Positions 46,405-59,317 of a stretch of DNA of 64,000 nt are shown here, piece after piece (position 1 is the first letter of the stretch; each line of letters begins with the position of its first letter). The DNA comes from Megalobrama amblycephala (lineage: Eukaryota; Chordata; Actinopteri; Cypriniformes; Xenocyprididae). The stretch is taken from positions 33,125,447 through 33,189,446 of the forward strand of contig NC_063049.1 of the NCBI RefSeq assembly GCF_018812025.1, in the 5' to 3' direction. A model generated the notes under the pieces. The model did no database searches. It had not been told where the DNA came from and saw only the letters and a list, made by a program, of their open reading frames with translations. The translations under genes and the position numbers were made by a program.

Positions 46405-46670
46405 TAGTGTCTTCTTCCCCGAAGAAGAATCACTCTCAAAGTCTTGATGCCAAAAGATAGACTTTATTATCAGAGATACAAAGCAGAGTTGGTTTGTAAT
46501 GTTGTCTCTGACAGTCTTATATACAGTTTCCATACACTCAATTCAAGGTAGTGTTAATGTATTTCATATATGCCAAAATATAAGTACAACAAGAGATCTC
46601 AGTTCATTACATGCTTTCTCATATGATGATATAGGGAGCACAAAGAGTCTGCAGTTCATTATATATGAGC
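46405..46670 (-). mobile_element. Probable LTR 3' end (minus strand)
   Basis: Read on the minus strand, an AATAAAG in GATAATAAAGTCTATC is followed by about 60 bases ending CGGGGAAGAAGACACTACA, the layout of an R-U5 region ending in CA. The upstream part continues past the TTAA element at 46671-47472. The other LTR end and target duplication were not identified. Inference only. Confidence 0.35.
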
Positions 46671-47472
46671 TTAAAGGGGTGGTCTGATTATGATTTCACT
46701 TTTTTAACTTTAGTTAGCGTGTAATTTTGCTGTTAGAACATGAACAACATCTGCAAAGTTACGATGCTCAATGTTCAATGCAAAGGGAGATATTTTCTTT
46801 TAAAGAATTCTCTGTTTAAGGATTACAACAAATAGCTGGTAGGGACTAATGGATAAGGATTACAACAAATAGTTGGTATGTCACTAACCCGGGACTTCTT
46901 CCCGGGTTAGTGACATCAATAACCCTAAAATTTACATAAACCCTGCCCCCGAGAACATGCAAAAAGTAGGCAAGGCCATGTTGTGCTGCTTTAGAGAAGA
47001 GGAAGAGTTGTTGTAGAGTGTTGTTGCCATGCCGTCATTTTATGCCGGACTGCTTCAATTCAACGCTGGATTTGCACAAAAGAATAATATGACGGCACAT
47101 GCTAGTCAATGAGTTGAATCAACTCCACAGCAACTACATAAATTTATCTACTAACGATTCAAAAACATCCAGTTGCATTCTAAAAGTTGTAACTTCTTCC
47201 TGAGTCTCTCCATCAGTGTCTAACTCCGGTTTGAACAGTGTAAGGCTGAACACCGTTACTGACAATCGTCATTTTTGCTGCGTGATATTCTCCAGCTTTG
47301 TTGTTGTTGAGCAACTGAAGCGCGAGCTGTTAAAGCTCCACCCTCTTAGGGGCAAATTTGACAAAATATAATAAATGATCTGTGTGGTATCTGAAGCTGA
47401 AACTTCACGGACACATTCTGGGGACACCAGAGACTTATATCTTGTAAAAGGGGCAATATAGGCCCCGGTTAA
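46671..47472. mobile_element. TTAA element related to family F
   Basis: TTAAAGGGGTGGTCTGATTA at the left, GGCCCCGGTTAA at the right. The part from 47340 (CTGAAACTTCACGGACACAT) resembles family F. Contains a perfect AACCCGGGA / TCCCGGGTT hairpin at about 46888-46913. Confidence 0.7.
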
Positions 47473-48039
47473 GATCATCGCATGACAGATTATTATATAG
47501 CTGAGCATAAGATCATCACATGTCTTCTCTTTGTAGCTACTCATCATATGTGAGCACATACACAGTTGACTATAATAGTAGAATAACTTGTTAATGTAAA
47601 TGGCTATATTCATATTGATTATGCTTAATTTATATTCTGATTAATAGAAATCTTCCACAGTAGTACCAAAATTTGCAGCACTCTTAGTGTTTCACAGAAT
47701 TTTATCATAATAAAGATAGACTTTGAAGTGATTTTTATTTTTGGAGCTAGCCAACCAGGAAATCACAGTCCAGGTCACTGCTGTGAAATATTTCACGCTC
47801 CAAAGACAGATTGTGCTAGCATAAAACAGCTGAACTGTTTTTTAATATGCTGGAAGCAATCTTTTTGACTCTTCTCATATAGTGAAGCTGTGCCCTTTTA
47901 ATAACATGAGAAGGTAGAAGCAGCCATCTGGTGATAGTATAATAATGAACAGATGCGTCTTCACCAAGATCACGTTGCCTTTGTGACAGCACATTCTGTA
48001 GTGCTTGTTATCCAATGAGTAACCCAACAAATATATCAA

Positions 48040-49370
48040 AACATTTACTACCATTCAACATTAGTCATTACTCCAGTCTTTAGTAATCATTCTAATATGC
48101 TTATTTGCTGCTCATTAAAACACATTTCTTATTATTACCAATGCTGAAAACGGTTTTGCTGCTTACTATTTTTTTTTTTTTAGAAACTGGTGCATTTTAT
48201 TTTTTTTTCAGTAGTTTTTGATGAATAGAGAATTCAAAAGAAAAGTTTTTTTTTTTTAAATAGAAATCTTTTGTAACATTATAAATGTCACTTTTGATCA
48301 ACTTATTGTGTCCTTTCTGAATAAAAGTATTAAAGGTGCCATAGAATTGAAAATTGAATTTACCTTTGCATAGTTGAATAACAAGAGTTCAGTACATGGA
48401 AATGACATACAGTGAGTCTCAAACACCATTGTTTCCTCCTTCTTATATAAATCTCATTTGTTTAAAAGACCTCCGAAGAACAGGCAAATCTCAACATAAC
48501 ACAGACTGTTACGTAACAGTCGAGATCATTAATATGTACGCCCACGATATTTGCATATGCCAGCCCATGTTCAAGGCATTAGACAAGCCAGTATTAACAT
48601 CTGGATCTGTGCACAGCTGAATCTTCAGACTTTATGCAGGTAAGCAAGCAAGGACAATAGCAAGAAATGGCAGATGGGGCAATAATAACTGACATGATCC
48701 ATAATAACATGATATTTTTAGTGATATTTGTAAATTGTCTTTCTAAATGTTTCGTTAGCATGTTGCTAATGTACTGTTAAATGTGGTTAAAGTTACCATC
48801 GTTTCTTACTGTATTCACGGAGAGTTCATTCAAAGTCATGTCGTTATTTTCATTATTAAACACTTGCAGTCTGTATAATTCATAAACACAACTTCATTCT
48901 TTATAAATCTCTCCAACAGTGTGTATTGTTAGCTTTAGCCCGTTAGCCACGGAGCATAGCCTCAAACTCATTCAGAATCAAGTGTAAACATCCAAATAAA
49001 TACTGTACTTACGCGATTAGACATGTTGTATGACGAACACTTTGTAAAGATCCATTTTGAGGGTTATATTAGCTGTGTGAACTTTGTTTATGCAATGTAT
49101 TATAGAGTCGCGAGCTTGGGGGCGGGAAGCGCAAGCATTTAAAGGGGAAGCGAGCTGAATCGGCGCATTTCTAATTAAGCCCCAAAATAGGCAGTTAAAA
49201 AAATGAATTAAAAAAAAAATCAATGGGGTATTTTGAGCTGAAACTTCACAGACACATTCAGGGGACACCTTAGACTTATATTACATCTTATGAAAAAGTG
49301 TTCTAGGGCACCGTTAATATCTTTAAAAAAAAAGATAAAGATAAAAGAATCTGACCCCAAACCATTAAAT
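48040..49370 (-). repeat. Repeat family R, copy 4, split by MITE F copy 2
   Basis: Reverse-orientation copy: CATTACTCCAGTCTTTAG and TTCTAATATGC at the left, and after the insertion the end GATTCTTTT-type tail with CTGACCCCAAACCATT. The two parts join at the TTAA of the consensus AGTATTAATTTC. Confidence 0.85.
48330..49317 (-). mobile_element. TTAA MITE family F, copy 2
   Basis: Reverse relative to copies 1 and 3. Ends TTAAAGGTGCCATAGAATTG and TTCTAGGGCACCGTTAA. Its ATG-donor module (49055 down to 49013) has a stop codon after MDLYKVFVIQHV, so it is decayed. Confidence 0.92.
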
Positions 49371-50642
49371 GGTAAATAAATCATCTAAATAATTGTGAGA
49401 GTGTGACTTGTAATTTATTTGATGCAAATGCAAAAACATGAAAGCCTGAAAAAGCCTCTAGAGTTATTTCAAATTAAAATGATTACAAATGCACAAAATT
49501 CCCCCTTAAGATGTGCTTAGCCTTCTCGTCTTTGAAGACGGACCATCTGTTGTGTAATTTGTGCTGTTTGTCTGGTACATACTTGGCCATACTGACTCAT
49601 ACAGACTCACTGAGTGATACTGTTGTTCATGCAGACCTTTATGTCACCTGTTTCTTCAGCAGATTATTCATTGGATTTGGCAAGGCTTACGGCCAACAGA
49701 CTCCAATTGCCTATTAATGTTTTAGGCCAAACAGCCTCCAAATGTTTTGCATAACACCTGTGTGAAGTGTTTATTTTAAGGGGTTGATTAAAGATGTGAC
49801 TAGGGAGATGCCAGCCCAATGATTTAGGAGAAGCTGTGGACGTGGAAGGAAAGCAGGTGACCAGAAAAGTGACATTCAAAGCTTTTTGATATTCAATTAG
49901 TGTCCTTCCATAAAATACATTTAAGTTAATAAACATTAAGTTTGTATTCTGCGAGGAGAGCCTTGCCAGTCAAACTAAAATGGCATATTCTTATATTTGT
50001 AAAGATCACTGTGCTTTTCCCTTTGTAAGAGATTTTCATTTCTGAACTGTAGACAAAGACAACTCAACACTATAGTTTTCAGTATGCATTTTTTACAAAA
50101 CAATAAACTCTTCATCTCCATAATATTCCATTTTTAATTTGATATTTGTTGTTTCTTTTGATTTAACTTGCTTTGAGCATACTTCAATGAAAAAATGATA
50201 CAATTGCATTAGATTTCATCACTGCAAAATTGCAAAGGCTTTTATCATGGCGGATTTAACATGACCCACTCACATTTAAACACGGTCCTAGTATGACACA
50301 TCTGTGTCACATTATTTAATTTCTATTTTATTGAATTATGTAAAATGATTAATAATTCAAAAGAGAATGTAATGTGGTTCACTGTTTAACCATTGTAAAA
50401 TGTCATATAAGGACACATTAGTATTTAAAAGCACAAATGGATACATAGAAAAATAAAAAAGTTGTATGTGTCTGAGTTTCTAGAAAGTATCTAAGAAAGT
50501 CAGACATCGCTGTTTTGAAATTACTAGCCTTGACAACTAAAGTCCCTGGTTTAATCATGATGCCGACATCTATTCTAAAAGCAGGAAATGCATTTATGCT
50601 TAATTGTTAGACTTTGAACTTTTCATTTGCTTGTTTGCATTA
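49371..50642. other. Intergenic, no feature recognised
   Basis: Unique AT-rich DNA. Overlapping frames near 49511-49936 have no recognisable motif. Confidence 0.4.
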
Positions 50643-50799
50643 GAGAATGCTAGAGGTGTAACAATGTATCGTGCCACAATATATCACAATACAAAAATGC
50701 CACGATGTGTATCATGGGTAGTGACAATATGTATTGTGTAGTTCACCCAAAATGAAAATTACTGTGAGAAATTCAAGTTTGCAGAGTGTCAGTATTATA

Positions 50800-51748
50800 T
50801 TAAAGGTGCCCTAGAACTTCTTTTTTACAAGATGTAATATAAGTCTAAGGTGTCCCCTGAATGTGTCTGTGAAGTTTCAGCTCAAAATACCCCATAGATT
50901 TTTTTTTATTCATTTTTTTAACTGCCTATTTTGGGGCATCATTAACTATGCACCGACATATAGGTTGCGGCCCCTTTAATTCTCGTGCTCCCCCTCCCCC
51001 GGAGCTCACGCTTGCCTTGAACAGCATAAACACAGTTTACACAGCTAATATAACCCTCAAAATGGATCTTTACAAGATGTTCGTCATGCATGCTGCTTGC
51101 ATACATCGGATCATGTAAGTATAGTATTTATTTGGATGTATTACATTTGATTCTGAATGAGTTTGAGGCTATGCTGCGTGGCTAAAGCTAACATTACACA
51201 CTGTTGGAGAAATTTATAAAGAATGAAGTTGTGTTTATGCATTATACAGACTGCAAGTGTTTAAAAATGAAAATAGCGACGGCTCTCGTCTCCGTGAATA
51301 CAGTAATAACCGATGGTAACTTTAACCACATTTAACAGTACATTAGCAACATGCTAACAAAACAATTAGAAAGACAATTCACAAATATCACTAAAAATAT
51401 CATGTTATCATGGATCATGTCAGTTATTATCGCTCCATCTGCCATTTTTCGCTATTGTTCTTGCTTGCTTACCTAGTCTGATGATTCAGCTGTGCACATC
51501 CAGACGTTCTGCCCTTGTCTAATGGCTTGATCATGGGCTGGCATATGCAAATATTGGAGGCGTACGTAACAGTCGGTGTTATGTTGAGATTCGCCTGTTC
51601 TTCGGAGGTCTTTTAAACAAATGAGATTTATATAAGAAGGAGGAAACAATGGAGTTTGAAACTCAGTGTATGTCATTTCCATGTACTGAACTCTTGTTAT
51701 TCAACTATGCCAATATAAATTCAATATTTAATTCTAGGGCACCTTTAA
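50800..51748 (+). mobile_element. TTAA MITE family F, copy 3
   Basis: TTAAAGGTGCCCTAGAACTT to TTCTAGGGCACCTTTAA; about 950 bases, the most complete copy. ATG-donor module at 51062-51114, open, with donor AT|gtaagtatag. Confidence 0.93.
51062..51114 (+). other. First-exon-like module in MITE family F, copy 3
   Basis: MDLYKMFVMHAACIHRI followed by gtaagt; one residue differs from copy 1, and the length is identical (53 bases). Confidence 0.4.
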
Positions 51749-52090
51749 ACTACTATATAATGTTGAATATAATGTATAATAATGCAATTGGGGAATATTT
51801 GTGGGTCAGCAACTGTTGTTGCCAAAATGTCTTGTGTAACCAGTAAAAAGTGGCTTCAGAATCATGAATATTTTTATTCTGGTGTCACCATTGTCCTGTG
51901 CATTGGGTTGCCAGCACCAAGTCCAAGCCTATTCATTTCCACTCCCAGTGTAATACCAAATTTAGCATTTTAATCAACAGTACATTTTTTGTTAACTTTT
52001 TATGTCTTGCAGTATCGCAATAATATCGTATCGTGAGTTCAATTTCATGATATGTATCGAATTGTGACATGAGGGTACGTTACACCTCTA

Positions 52091-54100
52091 GAAAATGCTA
52101 ATGAAATATTCATACATTTAATTACACGTTATATAATATGACATGATTTTTTCATGACACAAGCTAATTTAGATATTTGTGAAAACATTTTAAGAAATCA
52201 TTCTTATTATTTTTGAAAATAATAAATATATCAGGCCTTCACCACTGTACATTAAAAACTGTAATCACTGTGACATTTGCTCTATAATAAACATATCTGT
52301 TTTCCCATCCCAACCACATCATCTCTTATTTATGATAACTGTCATTTGCTGATTTTCCCAGTTTTCCTCTTGTAAACTTTTGTAGAATCTCTTGTATGCA
52401 AAAACAACAAGTTTTCCATTTTTAAGAACATTTTAGGCCTGTTAAATTTCTGCTTAGTGAAAAGATTCTATCATTCTGTCTTTGTGTCGGATCTTTTTAA
52501 AACCTGGACAGACATTCCACAGCACATTGTAGTGACATCACTGAAAAGAAAGGGTGTGAAATACCAACGTCACTCTATGCAATTTCTACATTACAGATCG
52601 TTCAAAACATGAATCCCTCTCAATCCTAATCAAAGCTGAATAATGCACAAGTATATTATCTGGATCACTAATTAAGAGCACTAACTGCCATGTTCTATTC
52701 TATTTCCAACAATATATTTTGTGTTATAGGGGTAGAATAAATTTAATAATAAAAAATGAATTTACTAATCAACAACTCAATTTACAGATGAAACACTTAA
52801 ATCTACTTCTGCTAAAAGAACTAATAACACCGTTATTTATGCCTCATGAGGTAGCTGAGTGTTCAAGGCGATGAACTGCTAAACCGTTAATGTCTGTTCC
52901 CATGGGACTGCATCCCTAGTTGTTAGGAAATGGAGTTGTCAGACGTTTAAAATGCTTTTAAGGATGTCAAAAATCACAGGCTATAATCACCCTGCAGTTA
53001 GCTGTCTCTAAATTGCTCTGGTTGTAAATTTTACACTGAACCATTATGATGGGCTAAAATCCATTCCAAAAAGAAGAAAATAAATACACTGCACATCATG
53101 TGAGTACTGCACAACCATGCCTGCAAACAGTGATGCTGATTAAAAATTCAGTTTTTGTAGATTTAGAATTGAACGCCTATCTTAATTTGTTCAGTCAGCT
53201 TGAAGAAGAATATCTAGTCTAGGATTTTCAACGTATAGAATTTCAGCTGTAAGAAATTATGCCTCAGTATTTCCACAGGTAAAATATAAATGCCTCACAG
53301 GCAGACGGTTAGCACCAGCTCAGGGAATGTTGAACATACTCTCAAATTAAATTCTTTGGTGTCAATGAGTGGCACGTGATGGTAACCCATTAGCCCTTTT
53401 AGGTACACATATCGATGGGATTATGAATGCAACCCACACAAGGTTGAGTGTGTGGGTGCGCACAATGGTTGATAAGGATGTTGCACTTAAATTCTACTTT
53501 GATTCATATGGAATCCTATGCATTAAAGTATAGGCATTTTTGAGATTGTATAATCTAAACTTGTACCCTTGTAAATATATGCAATTTGCACTTCATTTAA
53601 CACTCTCTTTGAGAAAGAACTGAGCTGTGCAATGAGTGCATAGACCATTAATACATTTCTCGGCTGAGAGTTTTGGTTATTTAAAGCTAAGAATATAATT
53701 TGAATAACCATGTTTTTTTTTTTAAAGTCTGAAGTCAGTCTTGTGGTATGTTTTGTTATGCAATGCTTTGATCTGATTTTCTCAGAAAAGAAAGGATTTC
53801 TAGGAGAACATAGAGTATGCTGGAAGCTGGAACAGCAAGGATAGAGATATTCAGGAATGGTCATCTGTCTGCTGAATGCGATTGAGTTGATATTAACTAA
53901 ATACAACATATTCCTTTCTTTTAGCTATTACAACTCTCATCCAAAGCTTCTGCAGACTAAGGTTCTATATAACTTATGCACCTTTTGAGATGGTAAACTA
54001 CCATATTCTCCCCTGAACTGAGCCTCACAACAACTGCAATTTGCTAATTTGAGTCTTACCTCACAGGCAGCATTAACTTTCCCCCTAGAGGACGGTTGTC
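52091..54100. other. Intergenic, no gene recognised
   Basis: Unique AT-rich DNA. The 128-codon minus frame at 53523-53909 has no motif I know. Confidence 0.4.
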
Positions 54101-54240
54101 CAAATCACATCAAATAACCAATGTGGTGCCTCATGGTTCAGCTCTTGGTCCCCTTCTTTTTTATATACATGACTACCCCAATCATGAAGGCGCATGGCTT
54201 CTACAGTCACTGCAATCCAGACAATATGCTGCTTGATATT
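54090..54240 (+). pseudogene. LINE reverse transcriptase relic
   Basis: Codons 54126-54161 read VPHGSALGPLLF, ten of twelve matching the reverse transcriptase motif VPQGSVLGPLLF of non-LTR retrotransposons. The frame closes soon on both sides and the YADD-type motif is not present. Confidence 0.55.
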
Positions 54241-56160
54241 GTAAACTAGTAATTGTTATATTAATTTAATTTCATAAACAAACACTCCGGTTTGTAGCAC
54301 CACTTCATGCACTTTGTTATCCTTCTAGTTATTTGCCTATAGCGGTTATTGTAAGTCTTGCACATTCACAGATAATAGCTCGTATGTGTCCACCCCACTT
54401 TTCAGATCATTCTTACCCCCAATTTCTATGTAATGAACTAAAAACTTTTAGTTTATTTTGTCGAATGCAAATGGAACTGAGGACTTTCATTGCATGCAAA
54501 CCGAGAGACCTGTCCTATCCTTGCAGCTGTATCTTTTCATTATTTACACTCGAAATGATAATGCCACCTATATATGCACAGCTGCGCCATCTGCATTTCA
54601 ACATTTGTGTCTCAAAAAAATGGAAAGGGAAGTATTTTACATTGGTACAATTATTGTATTCATTAGAACTGGCAATGATCCATGATCAGGCCACTGATAC
54701 AATCTGGCTGACCCCCAAACCTCTTGAGAGCACAGTTAATAATACTCCATCCAAAAAGCAACCTCAAGGACTGATTTATTAATCCCAGTCATTTCCATGT
54801 AATTAGTTTTCTTCCTGAATCTTTCTCATTGCTTGAAGAGTTTAGATAAAGTTATGCTAAAAATGAAAGATTAATGTTTTGTGTTATTGCTAGAACAATT
54901 TTAACATTTATCCTATTTAACTTTAAACATGTGTCCCATTATGATTTCCATTCCACAAAAAGGTATTTTGAAAAAAAAAATGCACTTAAAGCATGGGATG
55001 CATTTGCACCAAACAGAAGAATAAATCTGGGTTGTTCAGCAGCTGGTAACACATGTTCTTGTTTAGGTTGTTTAGCCCTCCAGCCTTTAGAGCTGCACAA
55101 GACACAACAAACAAAAATCTGACTGAGGCTGAAAGATTATGACAGATTATAATTTATTAAAGTATCGACTCTTTGAAAAGACAACAGATAGAAGATGTTT
55201 ACAATGTTGGAATAAAAGGGAACACTCTGTTGTAATATAGACATAGAAACCTTAAACTTTAGACAAAAAGGAAGGGAAAAAATAGAAACTATTCCCACTC
55301 TTTGCCCAAAAAAAAAAAAAAAAGGTGTGCAAAATTTAATACAATAGTACATTTGTAAAATGTTGTAATATATTTGTTTCCTTCCATTTAATTTATTACA
55401 AATTTCTTCAAATTTCTTCAATTTTCCACTCGATTTTTTTAATCTGTAATGAAATTAAAACTGGTCAAAAAGTGCAATGAATCACTGCAGGTAACTTTGG
55501 CACCACTTTAATTTTACAAAAAAAAAAAAAAAAAAAATTAAAAAAATAAAAAATAAGGCAGTAATTAAACTTACTTTTCTGTTTTAGAGGGTTCACAGTG
55601 AAAAGATAAAACTGAGCTTATTAAGGGAAAGTGTCACTGAGATCTACCAGTCTGATGAAAGGGAGCTGTCTGAGTCTTTCCAGAATGTTGCCTAATGATT
55701 CAGTAATCGACATTTCCTGAAAGCGTAACTGTCCCTTAAATCATTGACCCGGTATAACACCATTATGAACATTCATCAAAACCTTATAACTTACAAATGA
55801 GGTCTCTGTGCCATGTTGAATGAAGCAATATTTCACGTGTTCATTTAAAATACATGCATAAAGAATAGCAAGTAACACATCTGGGACAAACAGGCTCTCA
55901 AATCTGGATTAAAAAACGACTTTATCTGCAAATGAAGCTATGAAGGGAAGTGTAATGATAGCTGGTTATTCTGCGTTCCTTAATTCTAGCAGTACATGTA
56001 TAGGCTATAAAAGACATAAAGAGATGCAAACAATTTTGTCTCGTGTCTGTGAACGAGGCAAACCTATAGGCTAGGCTACTGTACACCTCTGAAAGACGGA
56101 TGAAACTTTACTCTTGTGGTGGAATGCCTATACACACAATTAAATGCAACAAATTATGTC
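54241..56160. other. Intergenic and probable kctd12 3' UTR
   Basis: Unique AT-rich DNA. The right part (toward 56160) is expected to hold the kctd12 3' UTR; I could not choose a polyadenylation site with confidence. A 149-codon plus-strand frame at 54333-54782 has no recognisable domain and is treated as chance. Confidence 0.4.
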
Positions 56161-57036
<876 letters not shown>

Positions 57037-57076
57037 TCAACTAAAGATGCCAGTTATGTGTGCAATGGATTTCCCA

Positions 57077-57175
57077 AAGACTCCAGATAAGGGCAGATGT
57101 TTGTTTAAATAGGTTGCGCTGTGGAAGGGGAGGGGAGAGAAGACGGCTGAGGTTAACGCTTTATTGGCAAAATGG
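57077..57175 (-). promoter_or_regulatory. kctd12: Predicted kctd12 core promoter
   Basis: On the minus strand, CCAAT (57167-57163), a CT-rich stretch, and TATTTAAA (57111-57104) lie in the usual order, 50 to 60 bases apart, about 80 bases upstream of the ATG. A start site near 57077 is inferred. Confidence 0.45.
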
Positions 57176-57179
57176 GACC

Positions 57180-57650
57180 AACTGGTGTCGTGCCTCCTGC
57201 TGTCAGTGATGGAGATGCCAAACTGACTAGTTGATGTCTCTTATCAAAAGGCAACAAAATGTTTAAGAGATATGAACTTAAACTTAAATGTAGATAATAA
57301 CATGGGGAAAATCAAAGGGATATGGCTAAAAACATCTCCTCACACACAAATGGTCTTATAATTAGTGTAACTTAGGCTACATATTCTTCTATGCCCTTCA
57401 AGATGAAGGAGTAGTAGTGGCATCTAGTGGTAGAAAGTCGAAATTATGGGACTCGATCTTCTCCACAAACTGTAGAAGAAAATGGTCAGCGCACAGGAAT
57501 GCATTTGCCAAGGTTTTCTGTGTGGTTGTTGTTAACCTGTTTTATGCAGCTGTTGGACTCTTTTTTTCATGTTTTGCTTATGTGGTTGTTAGTATGTTTT
57601 GAGGGCTTGCTTTTAAGCAGTCAGGTTAGGGTCCCTCACACGGTTTGCAG
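57180..57650. other. Upstream region of kctd12
   Basis: Unique DNA with no repeat recognised; may carry proximal regulatory sites. Confidence 0.35.
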
Positions 57651-57716
57651 CTTAAAGGATTATTCTACTTTCAAATAAAATTTTCCTGATAATTTACTCA
57701 CCCCCATGTCATCCAT

Positions 57717-59317
57717 ACGGTGGCCCAGTAGTGCACAACACAACGAAATTAAAAAAGCAAACATATGTTCACAATACAACGAAATAAAGCCACAACACAA
57801 CGGAATAAAACCACAACACAACGGAATCAAGCCACAACACAACGAAATAAAGCCACAACACAACGAAATAAAGCCTCAACACAACAGAATAAAGCTTGAT
57901 TCCGTTGTGTTGTGGCTCGATTTCGTTGTATTGTGAACTTATGTTTGCTTTTTTAATTTCGTTGTGTTGTGCACTACTGGGTTGTGTTGTGGCTTTATTG
58001 CGTTGTGTTGTGACTTTATTCTGTTGTGTTGAGGCTTTATTCTGTTGTGTTGTGGCTTTATTCCGTTGTGTTGTGGCTTTATTCCGTTGTGTTGTGGCTT
58101 TATTCTGTTGTGTTGTGGCTTTATTCTGTTGTGTTGTGGCTTTATTCCGTTGTGTTGTGGCTTTATTCCGTTGTGTTGTGGCTTTATTCCGTTGTGTTGT
58201 GGCTTTATTCCGTTGTGTTGTGGCTTTATTCCGTTGTGTTGTGGCTTTATTCCGTTGTGTTGTGGCTTTATTCCGTTGTGTTGTGGCTTGATTTCGTTGT
58301 GTTGAGGCTTTATTCCGTTGTGTTGTGGCTTTATTCCGTTGTGTTGTGGCTTGATTTCGTTGTGTTGTGGCTTTATTCCGTTGTGTTGTGGCTTTATTCT
58401 GTTGTGTTGAGGCTTTATTCCGTTGTGTTGTGGCTTTATTCCGTTGTGTTGTGGCTTTATTCCGTTGTGTTGTGGCTTTATTCTGTTGTGTTGTGGCTTT
58501 ATTCTGTTGTGTTGTGGCTTTATTCCGTTGTGTTGTGGCTTTATTCCGTTGTGTTGTGGCTTTATTCCGTTGTGTTGTGGCTTTATTCCGTTGTGTTGTG
58601 GCTTTATTCCGTTGTGTTGTGGCTTTATTCCGTTGTGTTGTGGCTTGATTTCGTTGTGTTGAGGCTTTATTCCGTTGTGTTGTGGCTTTATTCCGTTGTG
58701 TTGTGGCTTGATTTCGTTGTGTTGTGGCTTTATTCCGTTGTGTTGTGGCTTTATTCTGTTGTGTTGTGGCTTTATTCTGTTGTGTTGAGGCTTTATTCCG
58801 TTGTGTTGTGGCTTTATTCCGTTGTGTTGTGGCTTTATTCCGTTGTGTTGTGGCTTTATTCCGTTGTGTTGTGGCTTGATTTCGTTGTGTTGTGGCTTTA
58901 TTCCGTTGTGTTGTGGCTTTATTCTGTTGTGTTGTGGCTTTATTCTGTTGTGTTGAGGCTTTATTCTGTTGTGTTGTGGCTTTATTCCGTTGTGTTGTGG
59001 CTTTATTCCGTTGTGTTGTGGCTTTATTCCATTGTGTTGTGGCTTGATTTCGTTGTGTTGTGGCTTTATTCCGTTGTGTTGTGGCTTTATTCTGTTGTGT
59101 TGTGGCTTTATTCTGTTGTGTTGAGGCTTTATTCTGTTGTGTTGTGGCTTTATTCCGTTGTGTTGTGGCTTTATTCTGTTGTGTTGAGGCTTTATTTCGT
59201 TGTGTTGAGGCTTTATTCCGTTGTGTTGTGGCTTGATTCCGTTGTGTTGTGGCTCGATTTCATTGTGTTGCGAACTTATGTTTGCTTTTTTAATTTCGTT
59301 GTGTTGTGCACTACTGG
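57717..59317. mobile_element. Inverted-repeat element carrying a 21-bp minisatellite
   Basis: Left end CCAGTAGTGCACAACACAAC (57725) and right end GTTGTGTTGTGCACTACTGG (59317) are inverted copies that extend through a run encoding AATTAAAAAAGC / GCTTTTTTAATT. A third copy of the right end sits at 57925-57981. Thus 57725-57981 is a complete small foldback, and 57982-59317 is an extra array plus a duplicated right end. Confidence 0.85.
57982..59262 (+). repeat. 21-bp minisatellite, about 60 copies
   Basis: Unit GGCTTTATTCCGTTGTGTTGT (21 bases) with C/T, GA/GT and TTGATTTCG variants. Variant units recur at 357-base (17 units: 58287 and 58644) and 168-base (8 units: 58707, 58875, 59043) spacing, so higher-order repeats exist. 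The unit has no stop in any forward frame, giving a 439-codon artefact frame with LYSVVLW repeats. Confidence 0.95.

Larger units (their letters stand above)
50651..52090. mobile_element. hAT-type MITE, interrupted by family F copy 3
   Basis: Ends TAGAGGTGTAAC and GTTACACCTCTA, flanked by 8-mers GAGAATGC (50643-50650) and GAAAATGC (52091-52098) that match at 7 of 8. Interior has TATCG-rich blocks (GTATCGTGCC; ATATCGTATCGTGAG). Family F is inserted at a TTAA. Confidence 0.85.

Noticed and set aside
54333..54782. 149-codon plus-strand frame between LINE relic and kctd12
   Set aside because: No recognisable domain, low-complexity free but no codon or splice support, AT-rich intergenic setting; a frame of this length can occur by chance in 35 kb.
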